Origin: Cladorhizidae sp. MBARI D1340-BT2
Lineage: Eukaryota > Porifera > Demospongiae > Poecilosclerida > Cladorhizidae
Assembly: GCA_028752905.1 (NCBI GenBank)
Contig: JAQNBH010000009.1
Location: forward strand, 45,307,165 to 45,371,164
Length of the DNA: 64,000 nucleotides
Direction: 5' to 3'
Shown here: one piece after another, positions 14,501 through 29,500 of the stretch
How positions within the stretch are numbered: position 1 is the first letter of the stretch
Layout of the letters: each line of letters opens with the position of its first letter
Notes under the pieces: generated by a model
What the model saw: the letters and a program-made list of their open reading frames with translations, nothing else
Told to the model about the DNA's origin: nothing
The model's database searches: none
Made by a program: the position numbers and the translations under genes

Positions 14501-17500
14501 AACATTATATTAAATTGATGGATTTGAACAACATCTATTCTTGGTGGTAGAGGTGAGTGAGCAAAACCAAAGAAGATTTTAAATGGCTGACTATCGCAAC
14601 TGCCTTTGTGAACAGTCTCTTCCCTGCTTTTGCTCTGTTTCTGGAAGTTCTTCTTTGGTGGAAAGCTGCACAGGCACCTATTCTTACCAGGAACCAATCT
14701 GAGTTCCTTCGCTCTTTAGCAGGGAGGTGCTCCTGGGTGGATTTCTCTGCTGTAAGTTTTGTTGTAGACATAGAGCAATGTAGCGCTGTGTAGCTCTTGT
14801 TTGCTTACTTGAGCTGATTCTTATACCAAACTGCAGCTTATAGTATTTGCATTTTATGATATAACAATTTGTGAAGTTTATTCTTAATAAAAGTTAGAGC
14901 TAAAAATATAATTGTCACAACAAACCACAAATAAAGTCGGTTAATATTCACAGTTTTCATGGTTAGAATCCAACCAATGAATATATAGTAAGGATGTAGA
15001 GCAGCAGAGCATGATGTAGTTTCCACTATAACTTACATGATCTGTGAATATTTCCCTGTTGAATATTCTATATAACCTGTGTGGTATTCTACAGCTGCTC
15101 AACAACTACAACCATTCAGCTTTTCACCACTTGTCACCCCCTAAAGTGTCAGCTGCTACTTAATAACATTTCTATTATTAGTCAGCACATACACAGTTGA
15201 TTACAGGAATAGTTCTAGGAAATTTAATACCTAGCGGTATAGCTGCAGTGAGAAAAGGCGAATATTTGTTTGTGGTTTGATGGAATTTGAGTAAACACAG
15301 GTACAATAGGGCTTAGGCAGCTAGTTAGTGATGCTTGTGTGCATTTCTAAGCATAGTTACTGTAATAAAGTCATTCAACTGTTCTTGTGGTAATATAATC
15401 GCATTCTTGCATAACACTTAGTCACGTGTTTCCTGCCAGTAGAGAAAAAGTATGACTGCAAGTATCTAGTGATGAGGATACAGGATCACCAACTCTCTCA
15501 AGACTAATTCCAAGTATGGATGCTACAGTGTGAAATCTACTACAACCAAATACTCTTATCTTAATTTCCATCATCGGGAGCAGGGAGCTAATGAATCCTT
15601 TTCAGAGTATGTAGCAGAGTTGAGGAGAGTGACAACACCCGTGAGTTTGGCACATTCTTATCTGGTGCCCTTCGAGGTATAAGTGATGTGTTGTACAAAT
15701 AGTGACACTACACATGAAGTTGCTTACTGAGTCAGACCTCACCTTTCTGTGAGCTGTGAGGGTGACACAGAGTGACAGGATTGCTATATCAAAGGCTAAG
15801 CTGTTGTAAGGTTCCTCTCAAAAGTGTATTTGCAGTTTGCAGGATGGTAGGATGTTTGCAAAGTGTCAATGAATAGTCAGCAGCAATGGGGAAACAACTG
15901 GTTGCTATAGGTGTGACATGCCACCAGTAGTCAGCCTACTGGTGGCATGCACATGTACTCACTAATGGACAGAGTATCTCTTATATCCAACTCTCTGCTT
16001 ACACATAGTGATGGGCAAAATGTGAATCTCATTTGCTTCTGGAGTATTAAAATTCTTGAAGCTCAGACCAATCTTGCCTGTCTATGTGCAGATTCTATCA
16101 CTCACATTTGCCACCTGGCAGAGACGTCTGGTAGTGGAACTGAAGTTGCAAGGTGCATCAATAAGAGTTGACCATTTACCACCTTTAGTGAAGTCTCCTC
16201 CACAATAATGATACGCCATCTTGCTGATGTCTTGTTTGGACACACTAGATAAGTTTCCACATGGGCAGGGAAGAGATTCATTCTTGCCAATGTCAGTCTC
16301 AGGCCATTCCAAGATCACATTCAGACCATCAGATTCAAGAGATGGTAGGTCAGTTTTGTTAGCCTCACAACCATCTGGTAATATTGATATATCCATCATG
16401 GCACATCAAGTAAGGTTAAAATTAAGCACTTTTAATACTGCTTACCAAATCTAGAGATGTCTGTGATTTTGAGGCCCAGTTCACTTCCTGTTTTTGTCAG
16501 ACGTTCGGTCAAGCTGGTGGTCACGTCTTGACTGCCTCCTTGTGGTGCAATGAGGGTGACAATGATAGGAATGTCTGCACCATCTCCTGGGGAAGTGGGG
16601 TCTTTATTGACTGAGTAGATTGTGATATTTTTACCCAGATTTACTCCGGAGAGCTGTGAAGCTAACTGCATTAGAAGAGGAAGAATTGACACGTATTTCC
16701 ACTCCCATCAACCAACAAAGTACACCTCACCTTGAAAACATCACTCTGTTCTCCAGCCTCTCTCTTCCTCCTTCTTCCTGGAGTGAGTATTCGTAGGATA
16801 GCTCTGTACTGTGCAATGCCTATGACAACGGGTATTAGAAAGGCACCTGATTTAAATACACTATAAGCTGTAATGCTTAAACATCAGACTTTAAATTGTT
16901 TACCTTTAATATTTAGAACAACTTGTTCAGATTTCTTTAAGTACATATTTTCCTCATCTTGAGGAATGTATGGGTCGTAATTGACAGCGTTGCAGCTATA
17001 AAATCCTCGATCAAACAGTCCCACTTCCTGAATTGTCAATTTCACATTTTTCTCTCCTTCTAAAGGTTTACCATCTTTGTACCATGTGATATTCGGTGTA
17101 GGAGTCCCCACCACCTCACATGTTAAAGTCACTGGTTGGAAGATCTCTGGGATGTCAACCACAGGATCCTCTGTTATATCCACCTTTATGAACTCCTGCA
17201 CCTCTGCATGAATTATTACATGTGATATTATGCACAATGCAAAAATTACATTCAATACTATGCAACTAACTTTGAGTGCAATCCATTTTTGTCCAGTCCC
17301 GTGTGCATGTGCAAATATAGTTTAGAGTGATGTTAGAGCACACACCTCCATTCTTACAGGGATTGGGCGTGCAGTAGTCAATAAACACTGAGTGGAAATA
17401 ACACATACCACATGATGACACCCATCACATGATGAGACACCCATCACATGATGACACCCATCACATGATGACACCCATCACATGATGACACCCATCACAC

Positions 17501-20500
17501 GCTGACACCCATCACATGATGACACCCATCACATGATGACACCCATCACTTGATGCTATCACATCTTGACACCTGTCACATTACTGTCACATGATGACAC
17601 CATCCATGATGATGCTGTCACATGATAATACTGTCAATAATGACACCATCACTCCAGCATAACTGACCTGGATTGACTGTCAATGTGAAGGGTGGAGAGA
17701 AGTCCGGTCGTCCCTTGTCAATGCGAAATGTATCCACTCTACAAACATAGCTCCCACGGTCTTTAAGCTGTAGATTAGAGACTGTCAATGAGCTACTAGT
17801 TGCCATAGGGATGTGGGGACGGTATGTAGAATTCTCAAATGTTTCAGCCACATGGTGTCTCATTTGAAAAAGGGTGGAGGTCAGAATCAACGTGTCATTG
17901 TGGAGCCAGATAATTTTGGGCAGTGGTAAGCCATCTGCTACACATGTGAAAGTGATGCTACTCTTCTCCTTAGCTTCACTGCCACTGGATGTATAATTGA
18001 ACAGCATTGGCTCCACTGCATGAGTACCAAGATACAAGAGAATTACAAACATACACTAGCTCATCATGTTTTATGCACGCTATCTTTGTTCTGTTGGGTT
18101 CTGTCAAAGATTATTTTGATTCCTTACAAAAACTTATAGCTGCAGCCACAATTTAGCTAAGGAAAGATGCTGATGTTCCACACAATGACGTACACACTGA
18201 CCATACCTTACCATCAATGGTTAGCTCTACTGATGCATTGTGCCTCCCAGCTTCATTGCTTGCGCTTAGAGTGAATATTCCAGCATCAAACAGACTCAAG
18301 TTCATGATTGTCACACTCAAAAGATCATCCGTAAAGTTGAACTTGGTGTCATTGAAGCCAGTCAGAGCAGCCAGATTTGCAGTTTCTTCCATGTTGCTGG
18401 ATCTAGTATAGGTCCATATGATACCTCCCAGAGAGACTGAAGGCTCAGCTCTGGTGATGGTGAAGCCAAGTGTGATTTCTGAATAGCTTCCATCTCTAGT
18501 TTGCACGCCAACCACCTGGCTATTTAGTGTGGCAACAGTTGGTGGCACTGCAAGCAAACAAATTGCATTATGGCCAACACATACAGAATTGCATGGCATA
18601 TGTGTATTTGCATGCACTGACCAAGCACTGCCAATCTCTGTGAGACCACGTGAATTCCATAAGCATTAGTGCCTTGGCAGGAATAGTTTCCCGAGTTCTC
18701 CGCCACAACATTGGGCAGTGTTAACTGCGAGTAAGCGAGTCCTATGGGAGGAATATCGTTGAAGTTAGTAGTTATATTTTTGTTGGTCTGTTGAGTTTGG
18801 ATTGGACTGCCATTGTGCAACCACTTCACAACTGGCTCAGGGTCGGCATAGAAGGAGCAGCTGAATATCACTGATCTGGTCTCAAGTGCAACAGAAGCTG
18901 TTCTGTTTGCGTCATACATCACGTCTCCACTCACATTTAAACTAAATGTGACTGGACCACCTGAAAAGAAAAGGAAATATATTATTTGCAGTACATTTGC
19001 TTTGACCTGACACTTGAAAAGTTCTTCTCGATTATAGTTAGATACTGACGCAAGGGATCTACTGTATTTAGAAATCCAAGGTTGTGGTGACCTGAGTGCA
19101 GTGAGGGCACTACTAAAGGCCTGGGGATTTCTAAATGAATGCCTTGGTCAAGGTTTTAACTTATTTAAAACCTAGCAACCATACTTGACAACAAACAGCC
19201 GTCACCAAACCTCATCCAAAACCAGCAAACTTGGATGAGGTATGTGAAATATTCACTGACACACCCTGCACTAGCCCTACCACAGCAGGAAACATCTAAC
19301 CACCCCTCCCCAGTCAGCTCACCCTATAAAAAGGGTCACTTTGCTATAACCAAGAGTGATGAAGAGGTAGCTAAAGCCGCTGGAGGGATCCCCAAGTAAA
19401 TTAAGAAGACACTAGTACTGCATTGGAACTTGGGACTAATAGTCCAAATTTCCTAGCTAATGTACCAGCAATTGTGAAAGCTTCGCTGGAAATTACAAAT
19501 TGATTGCAATAGTTATAGAAAACTTAAATTGTAGTAATACCCTAGGAAAGGAACTCTGCTATGCCCAGGAGAGTAGACTCAATAATTGTAGAGGCCCCAC
19601 AGAGGGACTCTAAGTGAAATAAAGAACTTTTAACGAAATTGTTTCATTCTAATTAGCTAGGTTCTAATATACAAAACATGGAATGTTTTCAGAAGAGGTG
19701 GCCAATTAATATTGTGATCAAATTAATATTGCGATCAAATTAATATTGCGATCAAACTAATATTATAATAAAATTAATATTATGATCATATTGTGATCAA
19801 CTATTGATCAAATTAATATTGAACACAATTCTGCCAGTTGACATTGGAATATATTTAATTTGGTGAGATTCAAGAAATTAGCACATACTCTTTATGTCTA
19901 GGGAGACTGTGCCAAGAGAATAACCAGCTGGATTGCTGGCAGAGACTGTATAGTTCCCTTCATGCTCAAATATGTCTGCTTTGTCTATGGTGAAGATGAG
20001 TCTGCCTGGGTTGTAGGAGGTATTAAACAATGGGAAAGTGCCGTCATATCTAGTGAAGTTTGGATGAATATCCTTCTCAGCAACCATAGGTACTGCATCC
20101 ACAATCAGGAATGGAATGTTGATGAAGGGCATTTTATCCTCCTCATCTATTTGGTCCAATGTGGGTATAACCAATGGTTTTCCTGTATAGGACAAGACAC
20201 AGCATTCGGCAAGTCAATTAAAATTAGTTTGATCATTTTATCTCTATACTCACTCTGAACAAAGAGATCGAAATCTCTTCCATCTGAGGTTTGTGGGATT
20301 CCAGGGTAATCATTACTAGCAGAGCAGCGGTAAGTGCCAGTTTGATTAAGCATCACATTAGTTAGCACCAGAGTAGAATTAAACATGAAGTTCAAAGTTT
20401 GCTTAGTGATATCAGAGCTAAGTAGAGCTCCATCTTTTGTCCACAATATTGTGATATTATGGGAGCCCACAGCCACGCAAGAGAAGGAGATGTTGTTGCC

Positions 20501-23500
20501 AAAGGAGACTGTTGTGTTTTCTGGTGAGGTCACTATGGATACTGGAACTGTGATATCAGAATAATATACATACATATACACAAATCCATAATGCTCTTAT
20601 TTGTTTAGAGCTTAATGTATTTTTAGTATCCCCAATTAGCTTTCTAGATGTATTTGCGAAATACATTTTATATATTATTGCTGTTGATTTCATGACATGT
20701 CATGTCTTTGCATACACACTGTGTCCTTGTTGCATTAGAATTGGTAAGAACCCAGACAGACATGATGCATGGATATGCCTGAATTTTCTTTAAATGTATA
20801 TAGTAACAGCGAGAGTCAAGGGTGCCTTCTTCATGGCTTGAGGTCAGGTAAGTGCTGTTGCTATACACTAACCAGCCTAGCAATAACTAAAGTAAACAAA
20901 ACACTTCAAATTATTCCTGAAACTTTGAATTTTTTTTTGTCAAGCACGCTAGCATTTAGACCAAAGACCACAGCTGTCATTCTAGCTTTGGCTAGCTGGT
21001 GCCTTGGTCTACTAAGCTCCAGTATGCCTGGCAAAGCTTTTCTCTCAGTGTTATATATAATATATATATATGAAATCATTTTCCGCCTTCAGCTAGAGCT
21101 AGCACTCACATTTTTTTAGTATTTTGCTTTTTGTTGAAGATGACGATGCTTGCCACGGTCAACCTCACCATTTCAGCACCTGAAGGATTACTCTAGAGAG
21201 TCGGGTTAGATGCAGCCTTGCCAGTTAATGGTTTGACTTGGATTTCACCATGACAGCTCTAGTGAAGCTTTTTGGTTAATGGTTTACAAGTTTGTGCGCG
21301 AAACATCGCATGCGTGGCTGCCCTATAGTTAAACTAGAAGACATGTCAGTATCTGGTGAGATGAGTACAGCGTATACTTTAATTAAGGCTGACAAATAGC
21401 AGCTCTTATTGGCCAAGAAGAGTGGAATGATTTACTTCACCCTCAGCACTTCAAGAGTTATGCTTTTACAAAATAAAACAAACTAAAGGAGCATGATTCA
21501 CTGTGGACATTCTGTTGACCAGGATATTGGTGGTAACCATCACTGGCTTGTTCCTGACATTATGCCTTTGTGGTTATTGGATATATACTGTGATAACTGT
21601 ATTCCTCCAAGGTCATCAACCCCACATACATTGCTATGTACTTGTGTCAAACAACATATTTTTTTATAGCATTGGTTGTTATAAGACTCAAAACTAGTTT
21701 CAAATAAACTGAGTCAATCTTCATTATTTTTGTGTATGTACTCAATAAACATGTTCTAAAAAGATCTAGCTAGCTGGATCATGGTAGCTGAATGAGTTGG
21801 TAGCAGCAGGGAAATACTTCATAAGTGTGTTAAGCAGTGATCATAATGCATAATGCTCAGGGTGAACATAGGGTGGTAGATATGAATATTCATAAGAAAA
21901 TCCTTCCCCTCCTGCCTTCATAATTATTGTATTACAGTATTACAGGGTAAAGAGACAGAGACATTCTTGGAGACTTGAAGAGCAACTTAAAGACTAGAAT
22001 AGCAAAAATGTACCAACAATTTATCTTTTAATCCACTCTTTAATTTTACAAACTTATTTAGCCCCCCCCCCAAATATAATCCACTCTCAAAGTTTTGCCA
22101 TTATTTCAAACTTATTTAGTCCCCACCAAATACAAAAGTTTTGCCATTATTTCAAACTTATTTAGTCCCCACCAAATATAAAAGTTTTGCCATTATTTCA
22201 AACTTATTTAGCCCCCTTATTTAGCTCCCTCCAAATATAATCCACTCTTAAAGTTTTGCCACTATTTCAAACTTATTTAGTCCCCCCCAAATATAATTCA
22301 CTCTTAAAGTTTTGCCATTATTTCAAGTCCCCCCCAAATATAATCCACTCTTAAAGTTTTGTTATTATTTCAAACTTATTTAGCCCCCCCCCCCAAATAT
22401 AATCCACTCTTAAAGTTTTACCATTATTTCAAACTTATTTAGCCCCCTCCAAATATGATATGATTAAAGACCAAAACATTTGTTTGCAATAGCAAAACAA
22501 AAAGATTTGATTAAAGGATAAATAAACATCTCTAGCTGCACTAATATATTTGTTTCAAGTATAAATGTTGGACATTGGTTGGGCATGGTTGAGCAAATAG
22601 ATGACTCTTTGCCTAATTCTTGCCATGCCATATAATTATTGCTGGATTTGCTGGATTTGCAGGTTATTATTGACCTTGTCCATGAAAATCCCGAGAAAAG
22701 TGAAGTAATACTTGCCCACAAATAAGCACTTATATGATTCCATAATTGGCTGGCAGCAAGTCTTTTGAGCAAAACTGTCTCACATTATATTGTTGGCTTT
22801 CTTAAAAAATATATGGGTTTATATGGGTTATGGAATGCTGTAGCTACATGACCAAAGTTGATGCAGAATTTGTAGGATGGTAAACTAACCATAACACAGT
22901 ACCTAGCAGTAACCTCAGGGTATCCCACTCTGCATGCACCAGGCTCAGCATTTATTTCTTAAAATAAAGATATTTAGTGTAGTTGATGTATTGTTCTTTA
23001 ATGTCTCCAAATATGTCTCCAAATATGCTCCATATTTTAAACCTGTAATGGATGAAAAATTACTCAGGAATATTCATATACAATATTATTGTTCTTTTAA
23101 ACAATGGAATATTCTCATAAGTACAACTTCTCTACCTCTAGCCTGATCTTTGATATGGCCTCACAACAAATGCTGTAAGCTATTCTCCATCCCATATTAA
23201 TGTAAACAAGTATATGTAGTCATAGAGTCTGTTCCTGGAGAAGTGTGTTATTAAAATTCGATTTTTAATTTCCTGGGGAAGTTGCTAACAACTCATGATC
23301 AAACATTCCTGGAAGTGTGCTAACAACTCATGATCAAACATTCCTGGAAGTGTGCTAACAACTCATGATCAAACATTCCTGGAAGTGTGCTAAACACATT
23401 GTTTGAAATATTTGAACCATACGTATGGTCCTAGAAGACATGCTGCCAAGGTATCATTTTTCATATTTTCCATTTTCCATTAAATCCAACAATGACTTGT

Positions 23501-26500
23501 TTTATACCTGCCAACAACTTTAATTTGCTGGATGAAACTTTTGTTTTAACCTGAATGAATGCTGGGTGTTTTTTTGCCTTGTAATGATAAGCTACGTACT
23601 AAAGTGAGTCAATACCATAATCAATAGAATAGTACTACAAAGACTGTTGTGGTTGGACTCCTTCCCAACTGAGCAGCTGAAAAATCCATGTTGCATACTT
23701 CACAGAATGTGTAGATTTCTCTCTTGCTGCTTCATTCAGTACATGTAAGACAACTGAGACTGTTACTTGCTAACTATGTACAGGGCAATGATTTTTTTAA
23801 TATTGGACTGTCAGGAGGACTGCTGCTACTGGTTAAAGCTACCATGATCCTAAAAGATGCCATTATAATTAGAGCTTGGTGCGCATTGTAGAGAGTTTAA
23901 CTCAACCTCCAAATGGCCATGAATTTCACGGATGCCAGGAAACCCAATCTAAATGGGACAGTTGGGAGGCCTGCTATATTTCCACACATCAATCATTGCC
24001 TTACTCCATGTACAGTGTTATCAGGGAGAATGCTACCACTCCCATTATTGTTTTTCAAATGGCAGGCACCAATCCCTTCCTCCAAACCAATTTAACATCT
24101 CGGATAAAACCAGCATAGTTTCCTAGCTGCCTAAAGGGCGTGGTCTCTGCTATTATATTAACTACAAAATGACCCACAATATGCCTTGAATACTTTGCTA
24201 AGATAAAAAGCCAACGGTCCTTAAAACCATTAAAAAACCCTCCAAGTTCATTTTCAAGGATCTGGCAAGGAGTGCTGCCACACTCGGTTTGACACTTGTT
24301 TCAAAATGATAGATGTCCACAAAAAAGCAAAGCTTATATCTTAGCTAAAAACATTTTGGCAGCTTCTTAGTATCCAAAACATAGCTCAAAATACTTCTAG
24401 CATGCCTTGAATCCTTTCTGAAGGTAGTAAATTGGCAAACCCCCAGAGTATTAAAAATCATGCAATTCATCTTCAAGATCTTATATCTAGTAGCTCATCT
24501 ATTTTCTATCTACTTTTCCCCACATAACTTGCATTCAGTCAGTCCATTCAAAATTATACTATATACCAGATAACTCCAAATTGTCCAATGCATTAAAGTG
24601 GCTGAACTGTTTCTTCATTCAATAAAACTCCCAAAATCGGTAAAAGATTGTAAAAGTAACTAACAAATCACCTTATTTTAACTTGAAAAGACATAGCATA
24701 TGCTGACTAGTATAATATACACCAACAACAATTAGAAAGTGCTTGACTAAAAACGACAGCAAAAAACAAAAAAACAAAACCAAAAAAAATACCACTTGGA
24801 AAAATCAAACAAAAACATTTTTAAACAGCTCGATTGGATTAACAAAGCATAAAGGAAACAAGATTGCACCCATGCAGGTATATCACAACCACCCTTTTCG
24901 TAACGTATTGCCTTGGGTTGTGATCGACATGGGTACAGTCTTGTCTCCTAGCCTTCTTTTGTATCTATCCATGAATCTATCACTGTTCCTTCACTTGCAT
25001 ATCACAACTTTAGTTCCAAAAGACTTCAATGTTCTGATGCATGTCCATGACTAATCAGTTTCTCGATAGTAGTCTGTAAGGATTATCTAGTGGTAAGTTT
25101 ATGGACGATGCTAATGCACATGTTGTATTATAAACAGAGAAACTAAACTCCACTCAGTTCTACTGTTTGATTTGTAGAATTCTTGTTCCTGGACAACTGT
25201 TACTAAGTCCAAAGGAAGCATCAGTTGACTTCTACCAAATCATTTGTCATTTGCTTGGTGGAGTTCTCCTATGCAACTCTTACAAGTACTTTAAAACGAG
25301 GTTGTAGCTGATCCCACATGGTCACTGTCAACGGCAACAATAAGACATGGCATATGTTGATTTGTGTAGTGGATAATTAGAAGAAACAAATAAGTAGAAG
25401 AAAAATTGGACTTTATAAAACTCTGACTCACCCTCCACTACCAATAGTTTATAGCTAGAGGGAATAATATGGAAACAAAAATGTTTTTTTCGTGTTCTTA
25501 TTAAAAAAAAACACTGTATTGACCTATACCACAACCAGTTAGATCATCATCGGCATTTAAAATCATGTACACCAATACTTTCAGTATGTGTAATGATTAG
25601 TGCACTTGATTTAAAGGTAAAGGGTCACCTAATAAACTGATTTTGGTATACAGGTAAAGTATTCTTTCCATTCTTTTGTGAGAGCTCAATCAAATCTAGA
25701 TGTTGGCTTAATATTTCTTTTAAGTTAGTAAACCCTGCATATACATACATTCTTGTTGGATATTTAACTCGACTGAAATGACTCACCAAAAACTATTAGA
25801 TTTGCAGAACTTGAAGAAATAGTTCCCTGGATAAGGTTAGATCTGAGATGGCATTTGTAAACTCCATTATCACTATTGGCTGCACTAGTAATTATTAGGT
25901 GGTAGCTCGTCACATCATTGACAAACTCCATTGCTCCACGGAGGGTTATATTCATGCCATCCTTAGTCCAGTACAGGATCAGGCTGGAGTTAGATGCAGC
26001 TGCACATCTCAGAGTGGTCATGCTGCCATTCAATACCACAGTATCATCGGGCATAGTTACAAACACTGGATCTGAAGAGAATGGTCATAGTTAAATACAC
26101 TTGTAGTGGATCAACTCCATGATGTGCTAGTGTACAGCTAATATGACCTTACCATTTGTTTCAAAATAGAGTCTGGCTACTCCTGTTGAAACTGCTCCGA
26201 TAAGGTTAGCAATGCCATTACTACCCGAGCAAGAGTATTCACCAGCATCATCAATGGTGGCATTTCTAATTAACAGAACTAAAGTAGTAAAGACATAATA
26301 TTCACCAAAGGTAATCATGCTGGTTATATTGTATTCATTTCCAGTAGAGAGTTGCACTGGAGAGATGGAGCTTTGCTTTATATAAGTCCAGGACATGTTG
26401 GCAGCTGGCAGGGACTGGAACTGACAAGTTATGGTGACGTCCATTATACGGAACACAGCATGATCGTTGGGAGCCTTCCTCAAGTCTGGTGGTGCTATGG

Positions 26501-29500
26501 ATATGCATGCAGTGAACAACAACAGCAACAATTAACTAATATGAAATGTGGTGGAGAGAAAACATTTCTTCTAAAGGTGCACATTGTTGATCCCTCTACA
26601 GGCATGTTAGTGCCACAGGTGGGCAGAGAAGCACATGCACACATGATTAGTGAGAACCATAGCCTCTAGTGAAGACATGCTTTACTTACAGGTGAATATA
26701 ACTTGGCTATAATTTGACGTCACCGATACTGACAGCCCACTCGTGGTTTCACCATCAGCTACACACCTGTAGGCACCTGCATGATAAGGAGCAGCTGGGC
26801 CTAAGACAATCCGAGAATATCTGGTGTAAAAGTTTAGCACTGAAGTTGTAATAGAAGTTCCATTTGTCGGGAATGTGGTTCCATTTCTTATCCAATTTAT
26901 CGATGGAGTAGGAAAACCAGTTGCAGTGCAATTCAAGGGAAAAGTTAGTCCTTCGGGAACTATCAGAAGATCAGGTGTTGGATGGACGACCCAAACAGGC
27001 TCTCCTGCAATCAGTTCATTGAGAAATAGTTGTTCATTTAGCCAATATACCAGAGAATAGCGAACAATTATTGATATATATTTGTACCTTGTACTTGCAG
27101 GTAGAAAGAAGCACCGGCTTGTGCTTGTCCCTGACTGACGTTGTTGGAGGTCTGGCAGCTATAGAGGCCAGAGTCTGAGAAAATAAGGTCACACAGACTG
27201 AGGATAGATACTGCAAAGTAGCCGGAGACATTAGAGAAAATTGTTTGTGTGATATTGGCATCTATGATGGGTCTGTCATCTTTAAGCCAAGAGATTTGTG
27301 GAGGAGGAATGCCAGCAGCTATGCAAGTAAAGGCAGTGTTTGCTCCTACACTGAGGCTTGCATTGCTTGGGTGCACAGCAAGCACAGCTGCTTCTAATAA
27401 TGCAAGGGGCATATAATAAACAAATAATTATGTCACTGTTCCATCTACATTAGATGCATGCATGGGAACATTGACGCACTCTCAACAGTTAAAGTGAATT
27501 CCCTTGCGTCTGTTCCACTGATGATGTTGGAGGCATTGCAGAGATACTGTCCAGCATCTGCCAACTGGAGCTCCCCTAGGTCCAGCACTGAGATGGTCAG
27601 TGTCACATTATTAGTAATGTCACTGGTGATGCTGACTGTGTTGGAATTCGGGGGAATGCCATCCTTGAACCAGGAGATGCTCGGAAGAGGAATCCCAGAG
27701 GCAGAGCAAAAGAAGGAGACAACATCAGTGATGTTAGCAACAATGTTTGAAGGAGACTCCGTTATGGACACAGCTCCTGTGCATCAGTATAAAAAGTGGT
27801 ATTACACTGTAAAGAGAGGCACAGATTCATCTTTACCTGTAACCACTTGCAATATGAAATCCACTGCTTGCATCCCATAATCATTGACAACCTGGCAGGT
27901 GAAGTTTCCTTGCACATCAGGTAAAAATGGATCAACTTTCAGAATGGACTGAATTAAGTCGACATCGCTTCTTGGAATGAAACTTTCTACAACGATCACA
28001 TTGAAATAGGAATCATTGTTGACTTGCATTCCATTCCTAAACCATGACACAGTAGGTACTGGGAGACCATGAGCCACACACACTAAGTCACCAGTAGAAC
28101 CAGCGAGCACACTCAGGTTAGTCAGTGTCCCAGGCAAGATCGAGGGAACAACTATAGCAGAGTGAAAAGCAATACCAAAGGTTCACAGACATTGTAAAGT
28201 TATGCAAGTTTAGAGAGTCTTCACCATAAACAGTGACCAGTGCCTGAGCCGTGTCAGTTCCCAGAGAGTTGGTGGCCATGCACTCATACACTCCAGCCAG
28301 TGAGAGATCCACATCCATCTCAGTCAGAGTGCTTCTCACAACACCATCACTCTCCTGCGAGAGACTCTCGTTCACCACAGTGCCGTTGTTTTCAGTAACC
28401 CGCAAACGTCCCCCATCTGTTTCTATCCACCAAGACACCTGTGGCAGAGGTAGGCCAGACACTGTGCAGGAGAGCTGCAGGTCACTGGATTCACTCACAG
28501 TCTGATTAACAGGACCAGTGAGGATCTTAGGAGAGTCTGAGAAAATAAAAAATAATAAAATGAGGGTGAATAATAATGATAGAAATTCTACCTTGTACTT
28601 GCAGGTAGAAAGAAGCACCGGCTTGTGCTTGTCCCTGACTGACGTTGTTGGAGGTCTGGCAGCTATAGATGCCAGAGTCTGAGAGACTAAGGTCACACAG
28701 ACTGAGGATAGATGCTGCAAAGTAGCTGGAGACACTAGAGAAAATTGTTTGTGTGATATTGGCATCTACGATGGGTCTGCCATCTTTAAGCCAAGAGATT
28801 TGTGGAGGAGGAATGCCAGCAGCTATGCAAGTAAAGGCAGTGTTTGCTCCTACACTGAGGTTTGCATTGCTTGGGTGCACAGCAAGCACAACTGCTTCTA
28901 ATAATGCAAGGGGCATATAACAAACAAATAATTATGTCACTGTTCCATCTACATTAGATGCATGCATGGGAACATTGACGCACTCTCAACAGTTAAAGTG
29001 AATTCCCTTGCGTCTGTTCCACTGATGATGTTGGAGGCATTGCAGAGATACTGTCCAGCATCTGCCAACTGGAGCTCCCCTAGGTCCAGAACTGAGATGG
29101 TCAGTGTCACATTATTGGTAATGTCACTGGTGATGCTGACTGTGTTGGAATTCGGGGGAATGCCATCCTTGAACCAGGAGATGCTCGGAAGAGGAATCCC
29201 AGAGGCAGAGCAAAAGAAGGAGACAACATCAGTGATGTTAGCAACAATGTTTGAAGGAGACTCCGTTATGGACACAGCTCCTGTGCATCAGTATAAAAAG
29301 TGGTATTACACTGTAAAGAGAGGCACAGATTCATCTTTACCTGTAACCACTTGCAATATGAAATCCACTGCTTGCATCCCATAATCATTGACAACCTGGC
29401 AGGTGAAGTTTCCTTGCACATCAGGTAAAAATGGATCAACTTTCAGAATGGACTGAATTAAGTCGACATCGCTTCTTGGAATGAAACTTTCTACAACGAT

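Larger units (their letters stand above)
20548..25786 (-). other. Large receptor intron without recognisable exon
   Basis: Noncoding on both strands as far as I can see. It holds a C-rich tandem repeat (22050-22460), a four-copy 32-bp repeat (23270-23400), a pair of diverged direct repeats (about 24170-24290 and 24400-24500) and a copy of a dispersed element near 25140-25210. No open frame with Ig residues and phase 1-1 borders was found. Confidence 0.6.

Noticed and set aside
27458..29384. Plus-strand frames of 140 codons repeated at 1,504 bases
   Set aside because: Antisense shadows of the Ig exons.
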